Source: an uncultured Clostridium sp.
Lineage (GTDB): Bacteria; Bacillota; Clostridia; TANB77; CAG-508
Length of the DNA stretch: 64,000 nucleotides
Assembly: GCA_947244325.1 (NCBI GenBank)
Contig: CAMXJY010000003.1
Location: forward strand, 64,267-128,266
Reading direction: 5' to 3'
This document shows, piece after piece, positions 9,032 through 17,604 of this stretch. The notes under the pieces were generated by a model. That model was not told the origin of the DNA. It was given only the letters and a program-made list of their open reading frames with translations, and searched no databases. Position 1 is the first letter of the stretch; every line of letters begins with the position of its first letter. A program made the position numbers and the translations under genes.

Positions 9032-10111
9032 TTATCTTTTAGAATCAACTTTTTCTTTATCATCTAGAAAATCTTTATATTTTTTTGAAATCTTAACATC
9101 AATTTTATTTTCTGCATGTTTTATATCTTGTTTTACTACAACATCAACATCATACATTTCTTTAAGCTTTGTAATATTTTCGCGTTTATATCCAACAACA
9201 TTATTAACATTTTGAGGATGTACTATTACTTCTACTTCTTTTACTTTAGTATTAATCTTTTTTATCTTTTCTAAAATTGTATCATAATATATTGATGATT
9301 CTACTAGCTGTCTAAAAGTTTCATGATATGGACCTGCTGTTACTTCACTTCCTTCATTATTAGGTGAACAGATTGTATCAGTGTTTTGAAGTCCTATTCT
9401 AATAACATTTATTTTTTTCTTTCCAAATAAATAACATAGTTCTTTACATCTTTCTACAGCTTGATTTACAGTTAGTGGTTCATATGTACCTTCTTTATAT
9501 TCTTTTTCAAGTTCTGTTCCTTTTATAACTAAAACTGGATAAATTCTAACAATTTTAGGTTTTAATTTAATTAAATCTTTAGCTGTTTGAATATCATCTG
9601 CTTCTGTACTATCTGGAAGTCCAATCATCATTTGATGTCCTAAATTAAATCCATATCTTCTAATTAATTTTGAAGCTTTTACTACATCTTCATATGTATG
9701 ACCTCTCTTACATTTTTCTAATATATAATTATTAGTTGATTGTACTCCAAGCTCTATAGTTTTAACTTTATATTTCTTTAACCTTTTTAAAATTTCTTTA
9801 TTAATGTAATCAGGTCTTGTTGAAACTCTTATACTATCTATTTTCTTATCTTTTATATAATCATATACTGCAGATAACAAACTCTCTTGAATTTTTTCAT
9901 CTATTCCTGTAAAACTGCCTCCATAAAAAGCTACCTCTTTTTTTGCTTCTTTTTCTTTGAAATTGCTTAGGTAAAAGTCTATAGTTTCTCTTACATCATT
10001 TGGTGTTACTTCTTTTAATTGCCCACTAATTTTTCTTTGATTGCAAAATGTGCAGTCATTAGGACATCCTAAATGTGGTACAAATATTGGAATTATATAT
10101 TTTCTTTTCAT
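9032..10111 (-). CDS. Elp3-like radical SAM protein without acetyltransferase domain
   Basis: A 359-aa protein with the radical-SAM 4Fe-4S motif C16-x3-C20-x2-C23 in PHLGCPNDCTFCNQRK, the GGSFTGI glycine-rich SAM-contact strand, VSTRPDYI, ELGVQSTNNYILEKCKRGHT and GHQMMIGLPDST, all as in the Elp3 radical SAM half. The GNAT acetyltransferase domain of true Elp3 is absent. The C-terminus (VEVIVHPQNVNNVVGYKREN) is specific to the bacterial subgroup usually found beside rnc. Substrate unknown; a role in tRNA wobble-uridine modification cannot be assumed. Its ATG overlaps the rnc stop by one base (TAATG), indicating translational coupling. Confidence 0.82.
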   Translation of the reverse strand: MKRKYIIPIFVPHLGCPNDCTFCNQRKISGQLKEVTPNDVRETIDFYLSNFKEKEAKKEVAFYGGSFTGIDEKIQESLLSAVYDYIKDKKIDSIRVSTRPDYINKEILKRLKKYKVKTIELGVQSTNNYILEKCKRGHTYEDVVKASKLIRRYGFNLGHQMMIGLPDSTEADDIQTAKDLIKLKPKIVRIYPVLVIKGTELEKEYKEGTYEPLTVNQAVERCKELCYLFGKKKINVIRIGLQNTDTICSPNNEGSEVTAGPYHETFRQLVESSIYYDTILEKIKKINTKVKEVEVIVHPQNVNNVVGYKRENITKLKEMYDVDVVVKQDIKHAENKIDVKISKKYKDFLDDKEKVDSKR

Positions 10112-10809
10112 TATATTCTGATACCTCCATATTTCATTGCTTCCATTGCTTTTCTTGCTGCTTCCATTTCTGCTGCCTTTTTACTTCTTCCTTCTCCTAC
10201 TGCAAGTTTCTTACCTTCACATTCAACCTCTGCAGTAAAAGTTTTATTATGATCTGGTCCTTCTTCTTTTATTATTGTATATTTTATCACAACTTCTCCA
10301 TGTTCTTGTAATCTTTCTTGCAATGCTGTTTTATAATCTTTTACACCTACATTGTGACTTCCAAATTCAACTTTTTCCTTTATATTGTCAATAATAAATT
10401 TTTGAACTACATCTATATCTCTTGAATCTAAATATATTGCTGCAATAACAGCTTCAACTGAATCAGCTAAAATGGCTTTTTTATCTGTGTTCGTAGCTCT
10501 CTCACTTTTTCCAAGATACAAGAAATCACTAAAATTATGCTTTAAAGCTATATTATATAAACTTTCTTCACATACAGAATAAGCTCTAACTTTAGTCATT
10601 TCTCCTTCTGATAAATTCTCATAATTTTCAAATAAATATTTACTTGTTATAAATTCTAATATACTATCTCCTAAATATTCTAATCTTTCATAACTTTTAG
10701 TATTATGGTCATACGCATATGATGTATGAGTTAATGCAGTTTTTAGTAAGAATTCATCTTTAAATTTATAACCAATATTTTCTTGAAATTTGTCTAATCC
10801 TAAATACAT
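10111..10809 (-). CDS. rnc: ribonuclease III
   Basis: A 232-aa double-strand-specific endoribonuclease that processes rRNA precursors and structured mRNAs. The catalytic signature ERLEYLGDSILEF (E41, E44, D48) sits in the N-terminal domain, the second acidic patch is in KKAILADSVEAVIAAIY, and a C-terminal dsRNA-binding domain runs from DYKTALQERLQEHG to GEGRSKKAAEMEAARKAM. AGGAGG precedes the ATG, and a clear promoter lies at 10836-10864. It is the first gene of a two-gene operon with the radical SAM gene. The array of stem-loops just upstream is an obvious potential substrate for this enzyme, though that is only a suggestion. Confidence 0.97.
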   Translation of the reverse strand: MYLGLDKFQENIGYKFKDEFLLKTALTHTSYAYDHNTKSYERLEYLGDSILEFITSKYLFENYENLSEGEMTKVRAYSVCEESLYNIALKHNFSDFLYLGKSERATNTDKKAILADSVEAVIAAIYLDSRDIDVVQKFIIDNIKEKVEFGSHNVGVKDYKTALQERLQEHGEVVIKYTIIKEEGPDHNKTFTAEVECEGKKLAVGEGRSKKAAEMEAARKAMEAMKYGGIRI

Positions 10810-10835
10810 ATTGTCACCTCCTTTTAATCATATAT

Positions 10836-10864
10836 ATTTTATCCCTATTTATAAGTATTTACAA
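10836..10864 (-). promoter_or_regulatory. sigma-A type promoter for rnc
   Basis: Reading the minus strand, TTGTAA (10859-10864) is followed by exactly 17 bases and TAAAAT (10836-10841), about 27 bases upstream of the rnc ATG. The hexamers and spacing match the other promoters in this window. Confidence 0.65.
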
Positions 10865-10881
10865 GTATTTTAAGAAAAAAA

Positions 10882-11144
10882 CAGAATCAAGATTTTGTAC
10901 GCAGTACAAACTGCTACAAAATCTAACTTCTGTCATAATTATCTAGTACAGGAATTTATCCCACTGAAATAAATTCCCTACTATAGAACAATAGTGGACG
11001 ATATTTAATATGTAAAAGACAAAACTATACTGAATCGTCCACGTAATTGTTCGCTGTGCCAATTTTACGAAGTAAAATTGTGTACACATATTGGCGAAGC
11101 TTTTATTTTATAGGAAGCGCGAAGCACTTTCCTATAAAATAAAA
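10882..11144. repeat. array of five consecutive stem-loops between acpP and rnc
   Basis: The 375-base gap between acpP and rnc has no gene but is packed with inverted repeats: 10882-10932 (AGATTTTGTA/TACAAAATCT with an inner GCAGT/ACTGC), 10951-10977 (GGAATTTAT/ATAAATTCC), 10986-11052 (GTGGACGAT/ATCGTCCAC with outer GAACAAT/ATTGTTC), 11060-11080 (CAATTTTAC/GTAAAATTG, loop GAA) and 11101-11144 (TTTTATTTTATAGGAA and its complement). The last hairpin and the flanking ATTGGCGAAGC recur at 16017-16076, so the array contains at least one member of a dispersed repeat family. It could be a miniature mobile element, a processed RNA, or nested REP-like units. Confidence 0.7.
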
Positions 11145-11167
11145 AAAAGAAAGGTTATTCACCTTTC
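11141..11167 (-). terminator. intrinsic terminator of acpP
   Basis: On the minus strand GAAAGGT and ACCTTTC form a 7-bp stem with a 5-base loop (11149-11167), followed directly by eight U residues (11141-11148). It lies about 17 bases after the acpP stop codon. Confidence 0.85.
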
Positions 11168-11184
11168 AATCTTTTTTCATTTGA

Positions 11185-11424
11185 TTATACATTTTCTTTT
11201 ATATATTCAACTACATCTCCAACTGATACTACTTTTTCAGCATCTGCATCTGGAATTTCCATGTCAAATTCTTCTTCTAAAGCCATAACTAATTCAACTA
11301 TATCTAAAGAATCAGCTCCTAAATCATCTATAAAAGATGCTTCCATTGTTACTGATGCTTCAGCTACTCCTAATTGTTCAACTATTATTGCTTTAACTTT
11401 TTCAAAAACTTCCTCTGTGTTCAT
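11185..11424 (-). CDS. acpP: acyl carrier protein
   Basis: A 79-aa acidic helical protein that carries growing acyl chains in fatty acid synthesis. The 4'-phosphopantetheine attachment site is Ser39 in [20 protein letters not shown], a textbook ACP signature, and [14 protein letters not shown] follows as expected. AGGAGG precedes the ATG. It lies directly downstream of plsX, the usual plsX-acpP pairing of phospholipid and fatty acid genes, but has its own promoter overlapping the plsX 3' end and its own strong terminator, so it can be expressed independently at high level. Confidence 0.97.
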   Translation of the reverse strand: MNTEEVFEKVKAIIVEQLGVAEASVTMEASFIDDLGADSLDIVELVMALEEEFDMEIPDADAEKVVSVGDVVEYIKENV

Positions 11425-11467
11425 TTATGTTATACCTCCTTTTAAAATTCCTAAAATTTATATTTTA

Positions 11468-11496
11468 GTTTTATTATATGTTTATTAAATTGTCAA
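11468..11496 (-). promoter_or_regulatory. promoter for acpP
   Basis: Minus strand TTGACA (11491-11496), 17 bases, then TAAAAC (11468-11473), with a TATAAT also present just upstream of the -10. It sits 8 bases past the plsX stop and supports separate expression of acpP. Confidence 0.6.
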
Positions 11497-11503
11497 GTCT
11501 TTT

Positions 11504-12523
11504 TTAGCTTTTTTCAAATTCTTCTTTCATTTTATCTACTGCCTTACTTTTTACAAAGTTTTCAGCTTGTTTTAAAGTAAAATAAAATAAGTTTTCATCA
11601 CTACTTCCGTGTGCTTTTACAACAGGTTTTTTAACTCCTAAAAATAATGCTCCACCATATTCTTTATAGTCCATAGTTTTAGAAAATCTTTTTATAGCTG
11701 GCAAGCATGGTATCGCAGCTAGTGTTGTTAGTATATTTCTTTTTAAACTTTCTGTTAAATTTCTTTTAACTAGCTTTCCAACACCTTCTGTAGTTTTTAA
11801 GAATACATTTCCAGTAAATCCATCTGTTATTACACTATCTACCTCTCCTGAAAAGCAATCTCTTCCTTCTACATTACCAATAAAATTAATTCCATATTCA
11901 TCACTATGCTCTTTTAGAATATTATATGTCTCTTTTACCAAATCATTTCCTTTTGTATCTTCTGTTCCTATATTTAATAATCCAACTCTAGGATTTTCGA
12001 TACCAAAAGTATTTTTTAAATATATTGTAGACATTTGAGCAAATTGAACTAAATTTAATGGTTTGCAATTAGTATTAGCACCTGCATCCATTAGCATAAA
12101 GCTTTTTTTATAAGCAGGTAAGACTGGGGCTATAGCTGGTCTATCTATTCCTTTTATTCTTCCAACTAAAAGTGTGGCTCCTGTTAATAATGCTCCCGAA
12201 TTTCCAGCAGATATAAATACATCTCCTTCACCTTCTTTTAGCATTTTAAAACCAACTACCATCGATGAATCCTTTTTCTGTTTTATTGCTACTGTTGGTA
12301 TATCTTCCATTTCTATTTGTTCAGTTGTATGTTTTATTGTAATTTTTTTAGTAATATCAGAAATCTTATCTTTTCCATAAAATTCTTTTAATTTAGAATT
12401 TATTACTTCTTCATTACCTATTAAAACTATATCTGACTCTATTTCTTTTGAAGCTTTTATTGCTCCTTTAATTACTGCGTCTGGTGCATTATCTCCACCC
12501 ATTGCATCTAATAATATTTTCAA
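11504..12523 (-). CDS. plsX: phosphate acyltransferase PlsX
   Basis: A 339-aa soluble acyl-ACP:phosphate acyltransferase that makes acyl-phosphate for PlsY in phosphatidic acid synthesis. It opens with KILLDAMGGDNAP, the family hallmark, and contains SAGNSGALLTGATLLVGRIKG, LLNIGTEDTKGNDL, GNVEGRDCF and TDGFTGNVFLKTTEG in order. The start is TTG at 12523, selected because AGGAGG precedes it by 8 bases and the conserved N-terminus begins immediately. It pairs with downstream acpP, its acyl donor. Length is normal. Confidence 0.96.
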   Translation of the reverse strand: MKILLDAMGGDNAPDAVIKGAIKASKEIESDIVLIGNEEVINSKLKEFYGKDKISDITKKITIKHTTEQIEMEDIPTVAIKQKKDSSMVVGFKMLKEGEGDVFISAGNSGALLTGATLLVGRIKGIDRPAIAPVLPAYKKSFMLMDAGANTNCKPLNLVQFAQMSTIYLKNTFGIENPRVGLLNIGTEDTKGNDLVKETYNILKEHSDEYGINFIGNVEGRDCFSGEVDSVITDGFTGNVFLKTTEGVGKLVKRNLTESLKRNILTTLAAIPCLPAIKRFSKTMDYKEYGGALFLGVKKPVVKAHGSSDENLFYFTLKQAENFVKSKAVDKMKEEFEKS

Positions 12524-12672
12524 AAGTTATAACCTCCTAAACATTTTATAAAATGATTTATTAGAGACATTATTATTGTAAAGTCTTTATCAAAAAAAAT
12601 CAATACTTTTCTTATAATTTGACCAAGAATTCGGTTTTTTAAAATTGAATTTACTTTTTTATTGATCAAAAT

Positions 12673-13426
12673 TTAATTTTGTATAAATCTATAATTATTA
12701 AAAAATTCTTCATGTGTATATATTTTTTCTGTTCTAATATTTTTTAAAATATTATCTATATTTTCTATTGCCTCATATATAATCACAGTATCTTCCTCTT
12801 TTACATCTTCAAGAAACTCATTTATATCTTCATAATATTCTATACTGATATTTTTTTTATATGAATATTTTGTTAATTCTTTATATTCTTCTTTATACTT
12901 TGCTTTATCAATATAAACTTTTAAAAAGCCATAAGAGTTATATTTTAAACTTTTATTAAAATTATATTGTTCATTTTTATATTCAAAATAATCACCTATA
13001 TAAACTATTTTATCATAATTATCTTGTTTAGAAATTAAATCTTCAATATCTTCTATAATAGTAAAACTATTATTTATTTTAAATTCTTTTAAAATATTAT
13101 TTGTTAATTCTATTATTATTGTAGATATAATTTTGTATCCTTCTGGACAAAAAGCTACTTTAGTATTAAAAAATATAGAATTAATAATATAATTAACAGT
13201 AACCTCTGGATAGCCTTTATAAATTACTGCTATTTTTCTATTTTCATTATCATTGTTTTCTATAACATCATTTTTAGCTCTTCCGAATTTCTGTTATAAT
13301 ATCATTAAAATTGACTATATAACCATTTTCTATTTCTTCATTTATAGCTTCATTAATAATCTTTTGGTTAGATATAAAATTATCTTCTATTTCTTTTACA
13401 ATCTTCTTAAATGTATCTATATTCAT
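12673..13426 (-). pseudogene. unrecognised protein of about 250 aa, disrupted by one frameshift
   Basis: From ATG 13426 (AAAGGA upstream) the frame reads MNIDTFKKIVKEIEDNFISN and stops at TAA after EIRKS. Removing one A from the GAAATTC stretch (plus strand 13285-13291) continues the frame as TEFGRAKNDVIENN, then AVIYKGYPEVTVNYIINS and on to TAA at 12673-12675, about 250 aa in all. The coding-like downstream frame is far too long and biased to be chance. I do not recognise the family. Some strands vaguely recall an aldehyde-dehydrogenase-like fold, but no catalytic motif is visible, so that is not a call. It follows the 13461-15215 gene after 34 bp, suggesting one transcript. Confidence 0.65.
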
Positions 13427-13460
13427 ATTTTTATTCCTTTATTCTTAATTTATACTAAAA

Positions 13461-15215
13461 CTATAAACTTCTAATTTCTTTATTTTTCTTATAATTTTCT
13501 GATATTTTTTTAGCCCATATATTAGTATTTTGTTTCTCAAATTCTATTTCTGGATTTATTCTCAAGCATTTGCTTTCAGTAGCATTTACCCAATCTGCTG
13601 TATGAAAACTTCTATGTACAAATCTTGATTGTATCAAATCTTTCTTATTTTTATTTTCAACCAAATCTTTTGCAAGTCCTATTGGCATTATATATGTTGC
13701 ATTTGAAATAGCTGGAATATATTCTCCTTTTTCATTTTTCTTATATTGTATGTTTCCATTTGAATCTCTGGTTACTTCATAAAATTTCTCAAGAATTGCA
13801 ACTTTTTTATCTGGTATTATTAAAAGCTCATATCCATCCAAAGAATTAGATTTCTTTCTACTTTTTTCATCTTCTGTAATCCACATTTGTCCATTTACTT
13901 TTACTCTTTTTACAGACCCTATACTTTCTAAATATGATAATCTCATTTGTGGATCTATTGTAATTCCAGCTCTATGTTGATATCTTTTTCCTATATTTTC
14001 TGTTTTTTCTAATCCTTCAACTTCCACTTGATTTAATAATTCATTACATTTAAAATCTTCCATTAGTTTTTCAAAATATGTTTGCTCTGATTTATTTATA
14101 ACTTTATCTTCAATAAGTACTTCTAAAAAAGCTTTTGATTCTGCATAATTTAATACATTATGTGTTAATAATTCTCCTATTTTTTTATGGTCATAATACT
14201 TAGAAATCTTTTTTAAAAATTCTATTGAAACTTCCTTCTCTTTAGCTTTTTCTGTAACTCTAAAATTTTTTTCTAAAGTATTTATATCTATTTCACCTAT
14301 TGTATATAATAATAATTTAATATCTAAATCTTCTTGTTTTCCTGAAACTATAAAATCTTTTTGTTTAAAAACTTTCTTTAAAATATCATCTCTTTTTAAA
14401 ATTCCTTCTTTATATAGTAATAGAACATCTGTCCTTGAAATTTGATTATTACTAGCTGCTTTTATCAAATCAGAATATGTTATTAACTTCTGACTATGTA
14501 ATTCTTTAATTTTCTCTATTCCCAGACTATCAAAAACTAACTTACTTCTACTTACTGACTCTAATTCTTCTAAATTAAAACTAATTTTTTCAGGTGATGC
14601 ATTTAAACCTCTACCTAGATATGTTCCTCTTACAGAAAAATTTTTATTTCTTTTTAAATTTTCTTGTAATTCTCTAAATGTAATTAATATACCTTCAGCT
14701 AAAGATTCTTTTAATTCCTTTATAGATGTTTTTTGCTTCCCCACTACAGCATCTTTTTTAATAGCATTATCATTTTTTACATTTATAATATCCCCATTGG
14801 TATAAACTATCTCTGTAAATTTATTTGGTGTACTAACATCTTTCAAATACTTGGATGCAAGTCCTCCTAAAAATAATAATAAACTATCTCTATTTACCAT
14901 TTTTGAATTTGAAATAAGAACTGATTTCATAGAATCTGCATATGCTTTTGTTACTTGTGAATCTCTAGTATCTGGCATGGCATTTAATCTTTCTTGTATA
15001 AAATTAGCATCAATATTTGCATTTTCTAATCCCTCATATTCACTATACATACTTCCATTCATATTCATTAAAGCGTCTACTTTTTCAGCATTATATAAAT
15101 TTGCTATAGTTTCAAAATCTCTTACTTTGCTAGTAAAAAAAGAAAATTCATGAGGTTCTAAGTAAAAAGATAATTGTGGTATATCTAATATTTCTTTTAT
15201 AGTTAGTTTTGACAT
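13461..15215 (-). CDS. unrecognised 584-aa protein
   Basis: A cytosolic-looking protein with no signal peptide or membrane segment. The first 400 residues are mostly predicted helix by eye, with short repeated-looking helix pairs (SYSDLIKAASNNQISRTDVL, YKEGILKRDDILKK). The last third looks more strand-rich, with KVNGQMWITEDEKSRKK, YELLIIPDKKVAILEKF and DSNGNIQYKKNEKGEYIP. A Cys/His-containing end (RFVHRSFHTADWVNATESKC) could bind metal, but this is a guess. AGAAAGGGA precedes the ATG. It is probably transcribed with the frameshifted gene downstream. It lacks the acidic tail of the large proteins at 21.5-38 kb, and I see no clear relation to them. Confidence 0.75.
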   Translation of the reverse strand: MSKLTIKEILDIPQLSFYLEPHEFSFFTSKVRDFETIANLYNAEKVDALMNMNGSMYSEYEGLENANIDANFIQERLNAMPDTRDSQVTKAYADSMKSVLISNSKMVNRDSLLLFLGGLASKYLKDVSTPNKFTEIVYTNGDIINVKNDNAIKKDAVVGKQKTSIKELKESLAEGILITFRELQENLKRNKNFSVRGTYLGRGLNASPEKISFNLEELESVSRSKLVFDSLGIEKIKELHSQKLITYSDLIKAASNNQISRTDVLLLYKEGILKRDDILKKVFKQKDFIVSGKQEDLDIKLLLYTIGEIDINTLEKNFRVTEKAKEKEVSIEFLKKISKYYDHKKIGELLTHNVLNYAESKAFLEVLIEDKVINKSEQTYFEKLMEDFKCNELLNQVEVEGLEKTENIGKRYQHRAGITIDPQMRLSYLESIGSVKRVKVNGQMWITEDEKSRKKSNSLDGYELLIIPDKKVAILEKFYEVTRDSNGNIQYKKNEKGEYIPAISNATYIMPIGLAKDLVENKNKKDLIQSRFVHRSFHTADWVNATESKCLRINPEIEFEKQNTNIWAKKISENYKKNKEIRSL

Positions 15216-15355
15216 ATTTTTTCCCTTTCTAATAATTATTTATATTCTATACAAAAATAATCATATTGTAAATACGGTATTTTATAAAATTTAAAGTTTT
15301 AAAAGTTTGCATTACTTTTCTAATTGATTAGTTTTAAACTTTAGAACAAAAGTTG

Positions 15356-15410
15356 ACAAAGCCTTTATTTTGTAAGAAGTGCAGAACACTTTTCTATAAT
15401 TTCTTTTATA
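15356..15410. repeat. degenerate copy of the GAAGC hairpin repeat
   Basis: AAAGCCTTTATTTTGTA, GAAGTGC, AACACTTTTCTATAA match the element at 16017-16076 with several substitutions. It lies in the 332-base gap upstream of the compositionally foreign gene at 15549. The rest of that gap shows AT-rich sequence and a ribosome binding site but no other gene. Confidence 0.5.
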
Positions 15411-15548
15411 ATGTATAAATTTTAACTACTTTTTTCTTTACAAATTTATGTACATAGATTACAATTAAATTAGAGTTCTTTGAAAACATTATCTAAAATG
15501 AGAATTCAGTTACTACTAATACAACTAAAATAATTTTGGAGGATAATT

Positions 15549-15902
15549 ATGGCTAACAACACAAATGAATTGTCACTGAAAACATTGATTCAGGCTTCTA
15601 TTAAGGTCTGGAACGGCATGCTGTCTATCGGAGGTGTGTGTGGTGACACACCATATGCCAATAACATTGATAACCTGCAAGAAAATTACAACAACTGCTA
15701 TGCAACTAATAACTCTGTTGTATGTTTTGTTCATGATTATCAGGTATATGTTACACCGATGAATCTGAGTAAGCTCCACAGTTTGGCAGAATTAGGATTT
15801 AGAGAGGAAATGTTTTTTGTTCCTTTCAGTAACGGAGACTATCCAAAAGAATGTGAACACCGATGGAAAAGTCTCGTTATGATGAATACTGCCAGCTCTT
15901 AA
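15549..15902 (+). CDS. small protein of foreign-looking composition, unknown function
   Basis: A 117-aa protein beginning MANNTNELSLKTLIQASIKV with GGAGG six bases upstream of its ATG. No family is recognised. Visible traits are a WNGMLSIGGVCGDTP segment, several cysteines, a YQVYVTPMNLSKLHSLAELG stretch and no signal peptide or membrane helix. Its codons differ sharply from every neighbour: CTG, CTC, ATC, AAC and GGC are frequent, whereas surrounding genes use almost only A/T-ending codons. It lies alone on the plus strand, has its own GC-rich terminator, and is flanked on both sides by copies of a dispersed hairpin repeat. Recent horizontal acquisition is the simplest reading. Confidence 0.75.
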   Translation: MANNTNELSLKTLIQASIKVWNGMLSIGGVCGDTPYANNIDNLQENYNNCYATNNSVVCFVHDYQVYVTPMNLSKLHSLAELGFREEMFFVPFSNGDYPKECEHRWKSLVMMNTASS

Positions 15903-15973
15903 GAAATTAATATTCTAAGAGATTTTGACAATTTTAAAGCCAGCCTAAACAAGCACTGTACGTTTGGGAAGAG

Positions 15974-16000
15974 AAAAAGACCGTTTCGACGGTCTTTTTT
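15974..16000 (+). terminator. strong terminator with UUCG tetraloop after the foreign-looking gene
   Basis: AAAAAGACCGT, loop TTCG, ACGGTCTTTTT followed by a further T. The perfect stem, stable tetraloop and U tract make this one of the clearest terminators in the window. It also reads as a weaker terminator on the minus strand. Confidence 0.9.
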
Positions 16001-16016
16001 CATTAAACTAAAAATA

Positions 16017-16076
16017 TACACAAATATTGGCGAAGCCTTTCTTTTATAGGAAGTGCGAAGCACTTTCCTATAAAAG
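16017..16076. repeat. copy of the GAAGC hairpin repeat
   Basis: ATATTGGCGAAGCC followed by a near-perfect hairpin (arms CTTTTATAGGAAGTGC and GCACTTTCCTATAAAAG with one bulged base, loop GAA). Nearly the same sequence occurs at about 11086-11144, and a worn copy occurs at 15356-15410. It lies between the terminators of the foreign-looking gene and of tuf. Confidence 0.75.
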
Positions 16077-16082
16077 AACAAA

Positions 16083-16107
16083 GAACTCTCTATTTAATAG
16101 AGAGCTC
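16083..16107 (-). terminator. terminator of tuf
   Basis: On the minus strand CTCTCTATT and AATAGAGAG form a stem around one A, extended by GAG/TTC pairs, followed by TTTGTTCTTTT. It lies about 30 bases after the tuf stop. Confidence 0.75.
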
Positions 16108-16136
16108 CTTTTATATTAATACTTTTAAGTTTTTGA

Positions 16137-17339
16137 TTATTCAATTATATCAGAAACTACACCTGAACCTACTGTTCTTCCACCTTCACGAATAGCGAAT
16201 CTTAATCCTTTTTCGATAGCGATTGGTGTAATTAATTCGATTGTCATTGAAACGTTATCACCTGGCATAACCATTTCAACACCAGCTGGTAAATCAATAA
16301 CTCCTGTAACGTCTGTTGTTCTGAAATAGAATTGTGGTCTATATCCATTGAAGAATGGTGTATGTCTTCCACCTTCTTCTTTTGTTAAAACGTATACTTC
16401 TGATTTGAATTTTGTATGTGGGTTGATTGTTCCTGGTTTTGCAATAACTTGACCTCTTTCGATGTCTTTTCTATCGATTCCTCTTAAAAGAACACCGATG
16501 TTATCTCCAGCTTCTGCTTGGTCTAATAATTTTCTGAACATTTCAACACCAGTAACAACTGATTTTGTTCTTTCAGCTGATAATCCTACGATTTCAACTT
16601 CGTCTTGAACTTTAACAATTCCTCTTTCTACTCTACCAGTAGCAACTGTACCACGACCTGTGATTGTGAATACGTCTTCAACTGGCATTAAGAATGATTG
16701 ATCTGTTGGTCTTTCTGGAGTTGGGATATATGAATCAACTGCATCCATTAATTCTTTCATTGGAGCATATACAGCATCATTAGGATCTGTAGATGTTGAT
16801 TCTAATACTTTTAATGAAGATCCTTTTATAATTGGAATATCATCTCCTGGGAAATCATATTTAGATAATAAGTCTCTAACTTCCATTTCAACTAATTCTA
16901 ATAATTCTGGATCGTCAACCATATCGCATTTATTTAAGTATACAACGATATATTTAACACCAACTTGTCTTGCTAAAAGGATGTGCTCTCTTGTTTGAGG
17001 CATTGGTCCATCAGCTGCTGAAACAACTAATACTGCACCGTCCATTTGAGCAGCACCTGTAATCATGTTTTTAACATAATCAGCGTGTCCTGGGCAGTCA
17101 ACGTGTGCATAGTGTCTGTTATCTGTTTCATATTCAACGTGAGCTGTGTTAATTGTTATACCTCTTGCTTTTTCTTCTGGAGCTCCATCGATTTGATCAT
17201 AAGCTGCGTATTGAGCTTTTCCTAATAATCCTAAATATTTTGTAATAGCTGCTGTTGTTGTTGTTTTTCCATGGTCAACGTGTCCGATTGTACCAATGTT
17301 AACGTGTGGTTTTGTTCTTTCGAATTTAGCTTTAGCCAT
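16137..17339 (-). CDS. tuf: translation elongation factor Tu
   Basis: A 400-aa GTPase that delivers aminoacyl-tRNA to the ribosome. G1 is GHVDHGKTT, the switch I region is [17 protein letters not shown]3 is [10 protein letters not shown]4 is NKCDM, and domain 2/3 landmarks such as [13 protein letters not shown] and [20 protein letters not shown] are all present. AGGAGG precedes the ATG. It ends the rpsL-rpsG-fusA-tuf series but has its own promoter at 17423-17451 and is separated from fusA by a hairpin-rich 265-base gap. Its codon choice is visibly more GC-containing than hypothetical genes nearby, as expected for a highly expressed gene. Confidence 0.98.
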   Translation of the reverse strand: MAKAKFERTKPHVNIGTIGHVDHGKTTTTAAITKYLGLLGKAQYAAYDQIDGAPEEKARGITINTAHVEYETDNRHYAHVDCPGHADYVKNMITGAAQMDGAVLVVSAADGPMPQTREHILLARQVGVKYIVVYLNKCDMVDDPELLELVEMEVRDLLSKYDFPGDDIPIIKGSSLKVLESTSTDPNDAVYAPMKELMDAVDSYIPTPERPTDQSFLMPVEDVFTITGRGTVATGRVERGIVKVQDEVEIVGLSAERTKSVVTGVEMFRKLLDQAEAGDNIGVLLRGIDRKDIERGQVIAKPGTINPHTKFKSEVYVLTKEEGGRHTPFFNGYRPQFYFRTTDVTGVIDLPAGVEMVMPGDNVSMTIELITPIAIEKGLRFAIREGGRTVGSGVVSDIIE

Positions 17340-17422
17340 TTTTAAATCCTCCTTTAATTTCTTGAGATTTTCTCTCTTCTTTATTTAATTTTTAAAATTT
17401 AATGACTTTTATAATTACCTGC

Positions 17423-17451
17423 ATTTTACACTATATTTATTAAAAATGCAA
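17423..17451 (-). promoter_or_regulatory. promoter for tuf
   Basis: Minus strand TTGCAT (17446-17451), 17 bases, TAAAAT (17423-17428), within the fusA-tuf gap. It indicates extra tuf transcription in addition to readthrough from the str promoter. Confidence 0.65.
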
Positions 17452-17460
17452 GTGTTTATT

Positions 17461-17604
17461 TTTTTATTTGATACGCCCACAAGACATGCTAGTTTACTGG
17501 GCACGGCTTGAAACTAATAATTTTATTATTTGCTTACGCAAATTCTAAAATTAAAGTTTCTGCGTATTCGCAAACTCGCTGCTTCGTCCACTGGACGCGC
17601 TCGT
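17461..17604. repeat. hairpin-rich spacer between fusA and tuf
   Basis: Immediately after the fusA stop, the minus strand shows several short dyads: CGTCCA/TGGACG, TGCG-AATA-CGCA, ATTTGC-GTAA-GCAAAT and GCCCA...TGGGC. The local base composition is less AT-rich than the surroundings. None has a convincing U tract, so these are not simple terminators. They resemble the palindromic clutter seen in the other str-operon gaps. Confidence 0.5.

Noticed and set aside
13253..13474. Plus-strand frame of 73 codons
   Set aside because: Very Phe/Ile/Tyr-rich, antisense to the frameshifted gene, no ribosome site; typical AT-rich shadow.
15573..15779. Minus-strand frame inside the foreign-looking gene
   Set aside because: Antisense shadow, no ribosome site, while the plus strand has GGAGG and a terminator.
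15899..16081. Minus-strand frame of 60 codons between tuf and the foreign-looking gene
   Set aside because: It runs through the repeat hairpin and the UUCG terminator, has no ribosome site and codes for a random-looking peptide.
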